64,000 bases of DNA from Hyphomonas sp. (GCA_020638455.1 JACKIK010000004.1:1-64000), one strand, 5' to 3'. Positions 33,886 to 44,118 are shown, counted from the first letter of the stretch. Notes: generated by a model from the sequence alone, not told the origin. Translations and numbers: made by a program.

Positions 33886-34746
33886 ATGGGCTCGCAGCAG
33901 ACCCCCCCTGCAAACATCACGATCATCAAGCGCAAGAAGGTGGTCAAAGGTGAAGGCCATCACGGCGGCGCCTGGAAAGTCGCCTATGCCGACTTCGTGA
34001 CCGCGATGATGGCGTTCTTCCTCCTGATGTGGCTGCTCAACGCGACGACCGAAGACCAGCGCAAGGGTATTGCGGACTATTTCAGCCCAACCGTTCCGAT
34101 CTCGCGGATTTCCGGCGGCGGGTCCGACGGCCTGAACGGTTCGTCGATCATGACGGAAGACAATTATGCACGCATGGGCACGGGGGCATCACGTGACCAG
34201 ACAGTCGCCAATCCGTATGAGCGCAACCCGGATGACAAGCCGATCACCGAGCCCGTCCGCGAAAAGAACTCCGACCAGGAAGCAGAACAGGCCATCACCG
34301 ACCAGCTGGAGTCCCTGAAGGAGTCGCTCGAGAATGACGGCCGCCAGCTTTCGGACCACCTGCTGATCAAGATGTCCGCCGAAGGCATCGTGCTCGAGAT
34401 CACCGATTCCGAAAACGCCCCCCTCTTCCCGGTCGGCCGCAGCGATCCTTCGAACCTGCTGACCGAGATGCTGGGCCTTGTTGCCACGACCTTCCAGTCG
34501 TTCGAAAACGACATTAAGATCGTCGGCCACACGGACAGTCTCAGCTACCGCGACGGCGCTTCCTACGACAACTGGAACCTGTCAGCCGACCGCGCCAACG
34601 CCGCCCGCAAGCTGTTGATCGCAGACGGCATGGACGCGCACCGGATCCTCGAAGTCTCGGGCAAGGCTGACACCGATCCGCTGGTGAAAGACAGCCCGGA
34701 TGCGGCCCAGAACCGCCGGATCTCGATTACGATCCTCACGCACTAG
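33886..34746 (+). CDS. motB: flagellar stator protein MotB
   Basis: A 286-residue stator subunit. An N-terminal cytoplasmic stretch of basic residues, then one membrane helix with the proton-carrying Asp in YADFVTAMMAFF, a plug/linker, then an OmpA-like peptidoglycan-binding domain (VGHTDSLSYRDGASYDNWNLS, ADRANAARKLL, SGKADTDPL). Start at 33886; a TTG 12 bases upstream is less likely. Confidence 0.96.
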   Translation: MGSQQTPPANITIIKRKKVVKGEGHHGGAWKVAYADFVTAMMAFFLLMWLLNATTEDQRKGIADYFSPTVPISRISGGGSDGLNGSSIMTEDNYARMGTGASRDQTVANPYERNPDDKPITEPVREKNSDQEAEQAITDQLESLKESLENDGRQLSDHLLIKMSAEGIVLEITDSENAPLFPVGRSDPSNLLTEMLGLVATTFQSFENDIKIVGHTDSLSYRDGASYDNWNLSADRANAARKLLIADGMDAHRILEVSGKADTDPLVKDSPDAAQNRRISITILTH

Positions 34747-34753
34747 CGGGTTG

Positions 34754-34768
34754 TTAATTCGCGATTAT
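34754..34768 (+). promoter_or_regulatory. CtrA-like box upstream of flgE
   Basis: TTAA, seven bases TTCGCGA, TTAT: seven of eight positions of the CtrA consensus, in the 80 bp between motB and flgE. Confidence 0.35.
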
Positions 34769-34826
34769 CGGCTCATTAACTAAGGCAGCCTAGTTTCTTC
34801 TGCACATATTGCAGGAGCAAACCGGT

Positions 34827-36131
34827 ATGAGCATCTCGTCGTCTCTGAACGCGGGCGTTATGGGCTTGAATGTCAACGCCGCACGTCTTGCCACCATCTC
34901 TGACAACATCGCCAACTCGTCGACCTTCGGCTACAAGCGCAGTCAGGTCGATTTCTCGAGCATGGTTCTGCAGCAGCGGTCGTCCGCATACGCTGCAGGC
35001 GGCGTCCGGGTCGATACGTTCAAGGACATTGCGGCGACGGGCTCGCTGGTTTCGACAGGCAATGCGACCGACATCGCGGTCGCAGGCCGCGGCCTTTTCC
35101 CGGTCACCGACCAGACCGGCGTCACGGCGCTTGCATCGGACCGCAACCTGATGCTGTCGCCGACCGGATCTTTCTATGCCGACCAGAACGGCAACCTCCG
35201 GACACAGTCCGGCCTCTTCCTCCTCGGCTGGCCGGCGGATGCGAACGGCGACATCGGCAATATCAGCCGCAACTCCGGTGCGGACCTTGAGCCGGTGAAC
35301 ATTGCGACCTCGCAGTTCACCGCAACGCCGACCTCGAATATCGATCTCGGTATCAACCTGCCTGCAGACGCAACCGTTGCCGGCTCGTCGGGCGATGCGT
35401 ACGACCTGCCGATCGAATATTTCGACAACCTCGGCCGCGCCAACACGCTGACCTTCGAATTCACGCCCACGGTTCCGGCAACCGGCGCTTCGAACGCCTG
35501 GTCGGTCAACATCTTTGACAGCTCGACCGGCACGCCGGTTTCCGTCGGCACGGCGTCGATCACGTTCAGCGACACCTCGACCTCCGGCGGCCGGATCCTG
35601 AGCGCCTCGGCCGGCGGCGGCGCGACTTATAATGCGACGGACGGTACCCTGTCGCTGACGCTGCCCCACGGCCCGGTGTCCGTTTATATCGGCCGTCCCA
35701 GCGACAGCGCCGGCATCACGCAGCTTGCGGCCCCCTACTCCCCGACGAACGTCTCCAAGGACGGCGCCCCGATCGGCGACCTGTCTTCGGTCGAGATCGA
35801 CGAGAAGGGCTATCTCCAGGCCGTCTACGATACGGGCCTCCGCCGCACGCTGTACCAGATTCCGGTCGGCGACGTGCCAAACATGAATGGCCTGCATGCC
35901 CTCGACAGCCAGGCCTTCCAGGTTTCGGCATCGTCGGGCAGCCTCTACCTGTGGGATGCGGCCAGCGGCCCCGTCGGCAAGATTTCCAACTACTCCCTGA
36001 TGGAATCGACCTCCGACATCGCCGCCGAGCTGACGGATCTGATCGAAACGCAGCGCGCCTACACGTCGAACGCCAAAATCGTTCAGACCGTGGACGAGAT
36101 GCTGCAGGAAACCACCAACCTCAAGCGCTGA
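34827..36131 (+). CDS. flgE: flagellar hook protein FlgE
   Basis: A 434-residue hook protein. TISDNIANSSTFGYKRSQVDF at the start and IETQRAYTSNAKIVQTVDEMLQ at the end are the axial-family motifs. The middle is a variable hook domain. The ATG at 34827 has GGAG nine to ten bases upstream. It begins the flgE-flgK-flgL-flgI plus-strand run. Confidence 0.96.
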   Translation: MSISSSLNAGVMGLNVNAARLATISDNIANSSTFGYKRSQVDFSSMVLQQRSSAYAAGGVRVDTFKDIAATGSLVSTGNATDIAVAGRGLFPVTDQTGVTALASDRNLMLSPTGSFYADQNGNLRTQSGLFLLGWPADANGDIGNISRNSGADLEPVNIATSQFTATPTSNIDLGINLPADATVAGSSGDAYDLPIEYFDNLGRANTLTFEFTPTVPATGASNAWSVNIFDSSTGTPVSVGTASITFSDTSTSGGRILSASAGGGATYNATDGTLSLTLPHGPVSVYIGRPSDSAGITQLAAPYSPTNVSKDGAPIGDLSSVEIDEKGYLQAVYDTGLRRTLYQIPVGDVPNMNGLHALDSQAFQVSASSGSLYLWDAASGPVGKISNYSLMESTSDIAAELTDLIETQRAYTSNAKIVQTVDEMLQETTNLKR

Positions 36132-36159
36132 TGACCAGCGCCGGAAGGCGGGACTCTAA

Positions 36160-37611
36160 GTGAGCATTTCCAGCGCCCTCAACGCAGCGAGATCCGGCCT
36201 TCAGATCAACAGTCTGAGGGCCGACATCACGGCTGGAAACGTCGCGAATGCGAACACGGCGGGCTATGTCCGCCGCTCTGTCCTGGTCGGCGAACGGGTC
36301 GTCGGCGGCACGACCGCCGGCGTCCAGTCCGATGGCATTGCCCGGTCGCAGGACATGTACCTGACGGCGCAGCGGCGCAGCGTCACGAGCGATCTGGCGC
36401 AGGCGGACATGCTGTCATCGGCCTGGAAAACCATATCCGCACGGGTCGGGGATTCCACCGATTCCGAAAGCCTGTTCTCGAAGTTCTCGGACTTCGAGAA
36501 CGCCTTGTCCGATCTTGCCCTCTCGCCCGAGTCCGCAACCAATGCGACGGCCGTCATCACGGCGGCAAACAGCCTCATCGGCGAGTTCCACGACCTGTCC
36601 CAGATGGTGTTCGACATGCGCTCGGACGCCGACCGTCAGATTGCGGATGGCGTCGACACGGTGAACAACGCCCTGAAGGGTATCGAGACGCTCAACGAGC
36701 GGATCTCCGGCGCAAATCCCGATTCATCGGAAACCGCCGCCCTTATGGACGAGCGACAGCGACTGCTGGATTCGATTTCCGAATACATTCCTGTCAAGGC
36801 GGTCGACCGGGACTATGGCCGCATCGACGTGATCACTCCCGAAGGCGTGTTCCTGCTCTCCGGCAAGGCGCGCACGCTTGAATTCACGCCTTCGACGGCA
36901 TTCACGCCGACGGACACCGTCGGGGGCGGCCAGCTGTCCGGCCTGACGGTCGACGGCGTCGATCTGACGCCATCCGCGGCCTCCTTCGGTGCTGTCTCCA
37001 GCGGCCTGTTCGGCGCCCTGTTCACCCTGCGCGACACCGACCTGCCCCAGTTCGGCGCGCAGCTCGATACGATGGCAGGCGACCTGATATCGCGTCTGTC
37101 GGACGACTCGATCGACCCGACCAAGACACCCGGCGACTACGGCCTGTTCGTGGACCCGGCCGGAACAGGTGCTGCCGGCCTCGCCGGACGGATTGCCCTC
37201 AATGCGGCGGTCGACCCTGCCCAGGGCGGCGCGAGCTGGCGCCTGCGCGACGGCATCGGCGCGGCAACCGCCGGTCCGTCAGGATATTCGGATACGCTGA
37301 ACCGGATGGTGTCTGCGTTCACCGCCGTCAATGCGATCAACTCCAACGGCATTCAGGGCGCCTTTTCGGCGACCGACATGGTGGCGCAGTTCTCGTCCCT
37401 CGTCGGCACGAAGCGCGTCCAGAATGAATCGGTCCTGTCGTCGACCAGCGCGCAGCACACGATGCTGCTGGAAGCAGAGCAGTCGAAAAACGGAGTCGAT
37501 ATCGATTCCGAAATGCAGGATCTGATGCTGATCGAACAGGCCTATGCCGCGAATGCCCGCGTCATTCAGACTGCCAGCGACATGATCGACCGGCTGATGG
37601 AGCTCCTCTGA
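36160..37611 (+). CDS. flgK: hook-filament junction protein FlgK
   Basis: A 483-residue FlgK. ADITAGNVANANTAGYVRRSV at the start and EMQDLMLIEQAYAANARVIQ near the end are diagnostic. It starts with GTG, 28 bases after flgE, and flgL follows after one base. Confidence 0.95.
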   Translation: MSISSALNAARSGLQINSLRADITAGNVANANTAGYVRRSVLVGERVVGGTTAGVQSDGIARSQDMYLTAQRRSVTSDLAQADMLSSAWKTISARVGDSTDSESLFSKFSDFENALSDLALSPESATNATAVITAANSLIGEFHDLSQMVFDMRSDADRQIADGVDTVNNALKGIETLNERISGANPDSSETAALMDERQRLLDSISEYIPVKAVDRDYGRIDVITPEGVFLLSGKARTLEFTPSTAFTPTDTVGGGQLSGLTVDGVDLTPSAASFGAVSSGLFGALFTLRDTDLPQFGAQLDTMAGDLISRLSDDSIDPTKTPGDYGLFVDPAGTGAAGLAGRIALNAAVDPAQGGASWRLRDGIGAATAGPSGYSDTLNRMVSAFTAVNAINSNGIQGAFSATDMVAQFSSLVGTKRVQNESVLSSTSAQHTMLLEAEQSKNGVDIDSEMQDLMLIEQAYAANARVIQTASDMIDRLMELL

Positions 37612-37612
37612 C

Positions 37613-38590
37613 ATGCGCCTTCCCCTGCCCGGCACCCTTCTGAGCAGCGGCCTTCGTTATGAGGTCGCGTCGCTGAAGCAGCAGATCACGACAACCTCGA
37701 AAGAGGCGACCACCGGTCAGTATGCGGACCTGACCGCACACCTGTCCGGGCGTATCGGCAACGCGATGCTGAGTCAGAAAGCGCTCGACGACATCCAGAA
37801 CGAACGCACCCGCCTCTCGCTGCGCGAAGGCCGGCTGGACCTCACCCAGAGCAGCCTGGCCATCGTGGCGGATTCCACCGGAACATTGCCGGCACGCATG
37901 CAGACGGCCCTGGCGTCCGGCGACGCAGTCACCCAGCAAGCCATTGCCCGCGACGCCCGTACATCTCTTGAGCAGTCGTTTGCTGCCCTGAATTCCCGCC
38001 ATGGCGAACGGTTCCTGTTCGCCGGCGATGCAACGGACAGCCCGCCTTTCGGGTCTGTCGACACCTTCCTCGACGATGTCCGCACCATTGCAGAGGGTTC
38101 CACAAGTGCTGCGGACTTCGAAACAGCGCTGGATGCCTATTTCAACACGCCGGGCTCCGGCTGGCAGGCAAATGTCTATACAGGTTCAGCCACGAGCTCG
38201 GATCCGGAGGCCGTCACCGGCATGGATCCGAGCCTGCTCAAGATATTTGCCGGCCTGGCGGTCGCGGCGCTGTCCGCGCCGGGCGACTCTCCGTCCGTCT
38301 TCCGCGCCAGCGACGACGTCATGCTCTCGGCCAGCCAGAAAATGTTTGCCGGTCAAACCGACCTGACCAATGTGCGCGCCGATGTCGGAGTGTCCCAGAG
38401 CCAGGTGCAGAAGGCGAAAGAGTCGCTGGACACTGAAGAAACGGTCTTCACGGCGTCCCTCAATCAGCTGACGGCCCGCGACCAGTATGAAGCCGCCGCC
38501 TCGCTGCAGGAGCTCGAGACCAATCTTGAGGCCTCGTATATGCTCACGGCGCGGCTGGCGAACCTGAACATCATGAATTTCATGGGATGA
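37613..38590 (+). CDS. flgL: hook-filament junction protein FlgL
   Basis: A 325-residue FlgL. Flagellin-type ends: LKQQITTTSKEATTGQYADL near the start and LQELETNLEASYMLTARLANLN at the end. It follows flgK with one base between stop and start. Length normal. Confidence 0.92.
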   Translation: MRLPLPGTLLSSGLRYEVASLKQQITTTSKEATTGQYADLTAHLSGRIGNAMLSQKALDDIQNERTRLSLREGRLDLTQSSLAIVADSTGTLPARMQTALASGDAVTQQAIARDARTSLEQSFAALNSRHGERFLFAGDATDSPPFGSVDTFLDDVRTIAEGSTSAADFETALDAYFNTPGSGWQANVYTGSATSSDPEAVTGMDPSLLKIFAGLAVAALSAPGDSPSVFRASDDVMLSASQKMFAGQTDLTNVRADVGVSQSQVQKAKESLDTEETVFTASLNQLTARDQYEAAASLQELETNLEASYMLTARLANLNIMNFMG

Positions 38591-38594
38591 TGCT

Positions 38595-39698
38595 ATGAAG
38601 TGGCCTGCGCTTGTTCTCGCCTGTCTCACCGCTGCATCGGCCGCCTTTTCGGCAGCTGCGGAGCCACGCATCCGCGACATCGTAGATGTTCAGGGCGTGC
38701 GGCAGAACGATCTGGTCGGCTATGGCATCGTGGTCGGACTCAATGGGACCGGCGACTCGGTCAAGAATGCACCGTTTACGGAAGACTCCCTCTCCTACAT
38801 GCTTGAACGCCTTGGCGTGAACGTGCAGGGCGAGCAGATCAAGCCGAAAAACGTTGCCGCGGTCCTGGTTACGGCCACCCTGCCCTCCTTCGCGCGCAAC
38901 GGCTCGAGCATCGATGTCACGGTCGCCTCCATCGGCGATGCCAAGAGCCTTGAAGGCGGAACGCTGATCCTCACCCCGCTCAAGGGTGCCGACAACGAAG
39001 TCTATGCCGTCGCTCAGGGCAGCGTCATCGTGAGCGGCATCGACGTCCAGGCGCAGGGCGCCCGCGAAACGCGCGGCTCCCCGACCACCGGCGGCGTGCC
39101 CAACGGCGCCCGCGTGGAGCGTGAAATCAACTACGACTTCAACCAGCGCAGCTACATCACACTTGCGCTGCGCAATCCGGACTTTACGACCGCAGCCAGG
39201 ATCGAGGACACGATCAACGCAGCCGTGGGCATGCCGATCGCATCCATGCGCGATCCTGGAACCGTCGATCTCAACCTGCAGGCCATGTCGGATTCCCCGG
39301 CGCGGGTGCTTGCCGGCATCGAGAATCTCACCGTCGCAGCCGTCACGCCGGCGCGGATCGTGATCGACGAAAAGTCCGGCACGATCGTCCTCGGCGAAGA
39401 CGTCACGATCTCGAAGGTCGCCATCGCGCAGGGCAACATTGCAATCAAGATCAACGAGCGCCCCGTGGCGTCCCAGCCCGGTCCGTTCTCCAATGGCGAA
39501 ACCGTCACCCTGCCCCGCTCGGAAATCTCGATTGGCGAGACCGGCAGCGGGCATATTGCGGAACTTGAACCGAATGTGAGCCTGTCGCAGCTGATCGCCG
39601 GCCTCAACGCGCTGGGCGTGTCTCCTCAGGAGATGGCAGACATCATCCGCTCCATGAAGGCGGCGGGCGCCATCCACGCGGAACTCGTGATCCGCTGA
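38595..39698 (+). CDS. flgI: flagellar P-ring protein FlgI
   Basis: A 367-residue periplasmic ring protein with signal peptide (cut near residue 22, AAA-EP). RIRDIVDVQGVRQNDLVGYG and VVGLNGTGD are strong FlgI signatures. It is four bases after flgL. Its chaperone FlgA lies at 28231-28638 on the other strand. Converges with fliG. Confidence 0.97.
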   Translation: MKWPALVLACLTAASAAFSAAAEPRIRDIVDVQGVRQNDLVGYGIVVGLNGTGDSVKNAPFTEDSLSYMLERLGVNVQGEQIKPKNVAAVLVTATLPSFARNGSSIDVTVASIGDAKSLEGGTLILTPLKGADNEVYAVAQGSVIVSGIDVQAQGARETRGSPTTGGVPNGARVEREINYDFNQRSYITLALRNPDFTTAARIEDTINAAVGMPIASMRDPGTVDLNLQAMSDSPARVLAGIENLTVAAVTPARIVIDEKSGTIVLGEDVTISKVAIAQGNIAIKINERPVASQPGPFSNGETVTLPRSEISIGETGSGHIAELEPNVSLSQLIAGLNALGVSPQEMADIIRSMKAAGAIHAELVIR

Positions 39699-39727
39699 TC
39701 GCCTGAAGTTGAGTTGAGCGAAGGACC

Positions 39728-40855
39728 TTACGCGCCGCTGGCTGCGGCGGCCGGGCCCGCGTCGGCTTTCGGCGTGAGTTCGATCTTCCCGTCACGCTTC
39801 ATGGCCATGAGCGTCGACAGGAACTCCCGCTGCACCGTGTCGGTCTCCAGTTCCGACAGGTCCTTCACATCGGACAGGTCGTCGCGAAGCTGTTCGGCCA
39901 GGCGCGAGGAAATGTTGGCGAGCAGGAAATCCGACACCGGCTGGTAGGGTCCGCGAAGGCTGGCGAACAGCTTCAACGTCTTGTCCGGATCAAGTTCACG
40001 CATCACCACCGGAACGGCCGCCTTCGGCATGATGTCCGGCAGGCTCTCGATCGTGAACAGGGATTTCTGGATGTCCCGCAGCTTGTCGTCATGCTTGCCC
40101 TGAAGGAACTTCACCAGGTCGTCCCGCTTGCCGGCAGGGATCAGACTCAGCATTTCTCCGATGGCTGACAGGTGTTCGGTATTTTCCTCGTCATTGCCGC
40201 CTTGCGCGACATTGAGAAACTCGATCTCGACCATGCGCTCGAGCACGTGGTCGATGCCCGCGTCGGCCTTCTGGTCCTGAATCATGAAACCCATGACCGG
40301 CCCAAGCTTTGCGCTGTCCATGTTGGCGACGATGTCGGAAGCGGCCGTGACATCCAGCTTGCGCAGGATCATCGCGATGATATTCGGCGACAGGCCACTC
40401 AGATATTCGGCGGTCCGTTTTGAGTCCTTCTTCTCGAGCCGCGTCCAGACGGTCTCCCCGCTGCGCAACTGCTCCCAGATATCGTCCTGGTCCGCATTCG
40501 CATCGGCAAACGGGTCTTCGCCCATCACATTGGCCAGTCGCTCGGAATCCAGCACCGCCGCCAGGACCTCGCGGGCCTTGTCCTTGCCCCCGCGCAGCGA
40601 TCCGGTCGAGTAGCGGAGCTGGCCGAGAAAATCGATGACAACATCGACCATCTGCTCGCGCGCGATGAACGACAGGTTCTCCAGCGCTGCGGCGACTTTC
40701 GACAGCGCCACATCATCGAGCTTTTCGACGATGGGCTTGGCCGCCGCCTCGCCGAGGATGGCGATGATGATGGCGGCACGTTGGGATGCCGGTATCGCGG
40801 CGACCCTTGCGCGGCGCTCGGCCATCGAGTCCTGTCTGGATGCCTGTGTACTCAT
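39728..40855 (-). CDS. fliG: flagellar switch protein FliG
   Basis: A 375-residue C-ring protein. Landmarks: AAIIIAILGEAAAKPIVEKL in the N domain, LSPNIIAMILRKLDV in the middle domain and a long C-terminal end that ends in an Ala-rich tail. Unusually, it is the last gene of the fliF operon, after fliP, instead of following fliF. Confidence 0.92.
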   Translation of the reverse strand: MSTQASRQDSMAERRARVAAIPASQRAAIIIAILGEAAAKPIVEKLDDVALSKVAAALENLSFIAREQMVDVVIDFLGQLRYSTGSLRGGKDKAREVLAAVLDSERLANVMGEDPFADANADQDDIWEQLRSGETVWTRLEKKDSKRTAEYLSGLSPNIIAMILRKLDVTAASDIVANMDSAKLGPVMGFMIQDQKADAGIDHVLERMVEIEFLNVAQGGNDEENTEHLSAIGEMLSLIPAGKRDDLVKFLQGKHDDKLRDIQKSLFTIESLPDIMPKAAVPVVMRELDPDKTLKLFASLRGPYQPVSDFLLANISSRLAEQLRDDLSDVKDLSELETDTVQREFLSTLMAMKRDGKIELTPKADAGPAAAASGA

Positions 40856-41634
40856 CCGGCATATCCCCTGAGAACGGCTTCAGTGATCTTCAGCCAGCCA
40901 TCGGCTAGAATGAAGAAGCCCAGTTTGAACGGCAGCGACACCACAGTCGGCGGCACCATCATCATGCCGACCGCCATGAGAACCGACGCAACCACCAGGT
41001 CGATCACCATGAAGGGCAGGAAGATCACGAAACCGATCTGGAAGGCGTGCTTGATCTCGGACAGCATGAACGCCGTCGCCAGCAGCGAGAAGGACGGGTC
41101 CTCCCCCTGCACCAGCGGGCGGTTCACCGCATCGCCCAAGACGGCGATGGTCTCCGGATCGGTGCGCTGGGTCATGAAGTCCCGGAACGGCGCGGTCGTC
41201 TGCGTCCAGGCCTGCTGCTCGGTCAGCATGCCGTCCATGTAGGGCGACAGGCCGTCATTCCAGGCCGTGGTAAACACCGGTTCCATGACGAAAAACGTGA
41301 GGAACATGGCCAGCGCCATGATCATCATATTGGGCGGCGCCTGCTGAACGCCGATCGCCTGGCGCATGAACGAGAAGACGATCACCATGAATGGCAGGCA
41401 GGTCACCATCATGGCGATGGCCGGCACCAGACTCAGCACCGATATCAGCAGGAAAAGCTGGATGACGGAGCGGCTCAGCCCGCCATTCTGCCCATCCAGC
41501 AGGCCGCCAAGGTCCGGCGGCGCCGCGCCGGGCGGCACGACCTCCTGTGCATAGGCCCCGCCGGCGATGCACGCTCCGACGGCAATCAGGATGACAAGAA
41601 AGCGCAGCGCGCTCCCTGCCCTACTCGCTTCCAT
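40852..41634 (-). CDS. fliP: flagellar export gate protein FliP
   Basis: A 260-residue FliP: signal-like hydrophobic N-terminus (ALRFLVILIAVGACIAGGAYA), then helices with MRQAIGVQQAPPNMMIMALAMF and KHAFQIGFVIFLPFMVIDLV, the FliP signature. Start at 41634 lies 14 bases inside fliN, and its stop overlaps fliG by four. Confidence 0.96.
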   Translation of the reverse strand: MEASRAGSALRFLVILIAVGACIAGGAYAQEVVPPGAAPPDLGGLLDGQNGGLSRSVIQLFLLISVLSLVPAIAMMVTCLPFMVIVFSFMRQAIGVQQAPPNMMIMALAMFLTFFVMEPVFTTAWNDGLSPYMDGMLTEQQAWTQTTAPFRDFMTQRTDPETIAVLGDAVNRPLVQGEDPSFSLLATAFMLSEIKHAFQIGFVIFLPFMVIDLVVASVLMAVGMMMVPPTVVSLPFKLGFFILADGWLKITEAVLRGYAG

Positions 41635-41965
41635 CGTCGGCCTGCTCCGGGATTTCCGTGATCTTGACGCCGAGTGTGCCTTCCTCGGTCTCGACCAGTT
41701 CGCCGCGCGCGATGATCTTGTTGTCGATGGCCAGATCGACGGGGTCGTCGATCTTGGACAGAAGCGGCACGACCGATTCCGGGCGCAGCTCGAGAATTTC
41801 CGCAACACTGAGACGCGTGTGCCCGATTGAGACGGTCACCGACACCGGCACGTCGAAGATGGAGCGGCGATACTTGCCGGCCGCCGACTGATCCCGGCGT
41901 TCCACCGGAACCCATTCCTCGGCGCCTTCCGGTCCGGTGTCTTCGATCTGTTCAGGGTTTGCCAT
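41621..41965 (-). CDS. fliN: flagellar switch protein FliN
   Basis: A 114-residue FliN with a SpoA domain (residues 35-105): VPVSVTVSIGHTRLSVAEIL and IARGELVETEEGTLGVKITEI. Acidic N-terminus. It ends inside fliP and starts four bases after the FliH-like gene. Confidence 0.95.
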   Translation of the reverse strand: MANPEQIEDTGPEGAEEWVPVERRDQSAAGKYRRSIFDVPVSVTVSIGHTRLSVAEILELRPESVVPLLSKIDDPVDLAIDNKIIARGELVETEEGTLGVKITEIPEQADDGSE

Positions 41966-41969
41966 AGCG

Positions 41970-42608
41970 TCACTCGTCCATCGTGGCTTGCATTGTGTCG
42001 AGGCGGGCGAGGCAAGCCTTCAGCAGCCCGTCGAAATCGAACGTCAGACCCCCGGTCTTCCAGGAGACGCAGGCATCCGACTGGCCGAGCGATTCCGCCG
42101 GCACGAAGGTGCAGCGGCTCGCCAGCGCCTCGTTGCGACCGATCACTTCCTGAAGCCGCTCGCAAAGCGCGGGGCTCGCATGAACCTCGACACCCTGTGC
42201 CGCCGCCGGAATCAGGCCCGGCAGGTGGCGTCCGATTTCCTCGGCGAGGAACAGGTCGGAAAGTTCCGGGAACAGCCGGTCTGCGATCGAGCGGACCAGT
42301 CTGACGGCCTGCGCATGGGCGTCATTCTCTGTGCGGGCGATCGTGTCCGACAGCGAAGCAATCAGGGCCTCGACTTCGGAAAGGTCGATCTCCCCCTGGT
42401 CGGGAACAGCCTCCTCGACTGGTGCGGCCGCATCCACCTGCACGTCTTCCAGTGCAGGCGTATCGTCCATCATGTCGCTGAGCGGCAGGTCCGGGACCGG
42501 TTCGTCTTCGACTTCCTGACCCAGCAGGATACGCATCTGCCGCCCGTTCGGCGGCACGACGGTTTCCGTATCGAACCGGGGCAGGCTGGCGAAGAACGCG
42601 TCACTCAT
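41970..42608 (-). CDS. fliH: FliH-like export stator protein
   Basis: A 212-residue acidic-to-helical protein between fliF and fliN. The first 70 residues are acidic and variable; the rest, LSEVEALIASLSDTIARTENDAHAQA and later helices, fits FliH, the negative regulator of FliI. Sequence match is weak and position is the main argument. It starts eight bases inside fliF. Confidence 0.65.
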   Translation of the reverse strand: MSDAFFASLPRFDTETVVPPNGRQMRILLGQEVEDEPVPDLPLSDMMDDTPALEDVQVDAAAPVEEAVPDQGEIDLSEVEALIASLSDTIARTENDAHAQAVRLVRSIADRLFPELSDLFLAEEIGRHLPGLIPAAAQGVEVHASPALCERLQEVIGRNEALASRCTFVPAESLGQSDACVSWKTGGLTFDFDGLLKACLARLDTMQATMDE

Positions 42609-44118
42609 TGACCGCGACCTTCCGGTCTTCGTTCAGCCATTCCTGCAGGATTGCCGCAGCCTCATCCTGGCGCTCCGACGTGTAGTCCTTCAGCGAAACG
42701 AACGGATCGACGGTGCCATCGGCTGCAAACGCATCGCTGCCCGGCATGCCCGCCTCGACCTTCGGCGGCGGCACCTGCTTCAGCAGCGGACGAACCACGC
42801 CAAGGGCCAGCACGATCACGACGAGTCCAAGCACAAGGATCTTGATGCCCGACCACATGTACCGCTCCATCAGCTTGCTCACGAGGCTCGGCGCGGCGAC
42901 CATTTCCTCCGCGGCCGGGGTCTGGAACGGCATCAGTTCAACCGTGAGATTGTCGCCGCGGCTGGTGTCGAGCCCGGCGGCCGACGTCACCAGCTGGCGC
43001 ATGTCGTTGACCATCTGCTCGGTCTTTTCCTGCGCATCGGCAGCGGCCGGGTCGATCCCGAGCACGGCCTGGTTCAAGAGGACGGCAATCGAGATCCGCT
43101 GCACTTCGCCCGGCAGGCGCTCGGTCTCGGTGCGGGTCTCGTTGATCTCGTAGGAAACCGTCTCGGATGAATTGCGTGTCGTGCTGTTGGTCGAACCGCC
43201 GCCGCTTGCGCCCACGGGCTGTGGCAAATTGCTGGCGGCCGTGACGGCATTGGTCGACCCGCCACTCTGCTCGCTCGTGTCGCCGGTGGTCCGGTTGCGG
43301 ACAACGCGGGAGTCCGGATCGTACATGACGGCGGACGTTTTCTGGCGCTCGTGACTGACATCGACCGAGACCGACACCCGCGCATTGCCTGTTCCGACGC
43401 GCGCTTCGAGCAACCGAAGGATCTTGTCCTCCAGCGCGCCTTCCTGGGTCCCGGCCTGCGCTGCGGGTTGCTCCGCATTGTTGGTGCCGGGGCCGGCGAG
43501 GATGCCCTTCTTGATATCGATGACGGCGACTTCGTCGGGCTTCAGGCCCGAAACCGCAAGCGCGACGAGGTACTGGATCGCTTCGGCCTGGTTCCCGGTC
43601 AGGTCATAGGCCGTTGCCAGCGTCACGGAGGCGGTCTGTGCAGGCTCCGTCCGGGCAAAGCCGGACCGGAGACTGGCCCCGATGTGAACCCGCGCCTCCT
43701 TGACGCCCGGGATCGACAGGATCGTGCGCGTCAGCTCGCCCTCTTTCGCGCGCCAGTAGGCAGCGTTGTACATTTCGGACGTCACCGAAAAGCCGTTCAC
43801 GTCGTCGAGCAGCTCATAGCCCTTCACCGACTGCCGCGGCAGACCGTCGCGGGCGAGCGCGAACCGCACGGCATCGCGCTGGTCCTGCGCGACGAAAATC
43901 GCATCGCCCCGGATCTCGTAGGACGTGCCGCGCTTCTCGAGGTCCTCAATGATCTCGCCAGTGTGCTCCGCGTCGAGCCCGGAATAGAGCAGCGCCATAG
44001 GCTGCTGCATCGCCCCGCGCACCATGAAGGTCATCACCAGCACCACGGCCAGGACGGACGCGGCCAGCATTATCTGCCGCGACAGGGGCAACGCTCTCAG
44101 GTTCGCAAGGAAACTCAT
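42601..44118 (-). CDS. fliF: flagellar MS-ring protein FliF
   Basis: A 505-residue MS-ring protein with an N-terminal membrane helix (about 15-33), ring-building domain 1 (ALLYSGLDAEHTGEIIEDLE), the SIPGVKEARVHIG segment, and a second membrane helix near residue 425-445. Length slightly short of the enterobacterial protein. First gene of the minus-strand operon fliF-fliH-fliN-fliP-fliG. Confidence 0.97.
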   Translation of the reverse strand: MSFLANLRALPLSRQIMLAASVLAVVLVMTFMVRGAMQQPMALLYSGLDAEHTGEIIEDLEKRGTSYEIRGDAIFVAQDQRDAVRFALARDGLPRQSVKGYELLDDVNGFSVTSEMYNAAYWRAKEGELTRTILSIPGVKEARVHIGASLRSGFARTEPAQTASVTLATAYDLTGNQAEAIQYLVALAVSGLKPDEVAVIDIKKGILAGPGTNNAEQPAAQAGTQEGALEDKILRLLEARVGTGNARVSVSVDVSHERQKTSAVMYDPDSRVVRNRTTGDTSEQSGGSTNAVTAASNLPQPVGASGGGSTNSTTRNSSETVSYEINETRTETERLPGEVQRISIAVLLNQAVLGIDPAAADAQEKTEQMVNDMRQLVTSAAGLDTSRGDNLTVELMPFQTPAAEEMVAAPSLVSKLMERYMWSGIKILVLGLVVIVLALGVVRPLLKQVPPPKVEAGMPGSDAFAADGTVDPFVSLKDYTSERQDEAAAILQEWLNEDRKVAVNE

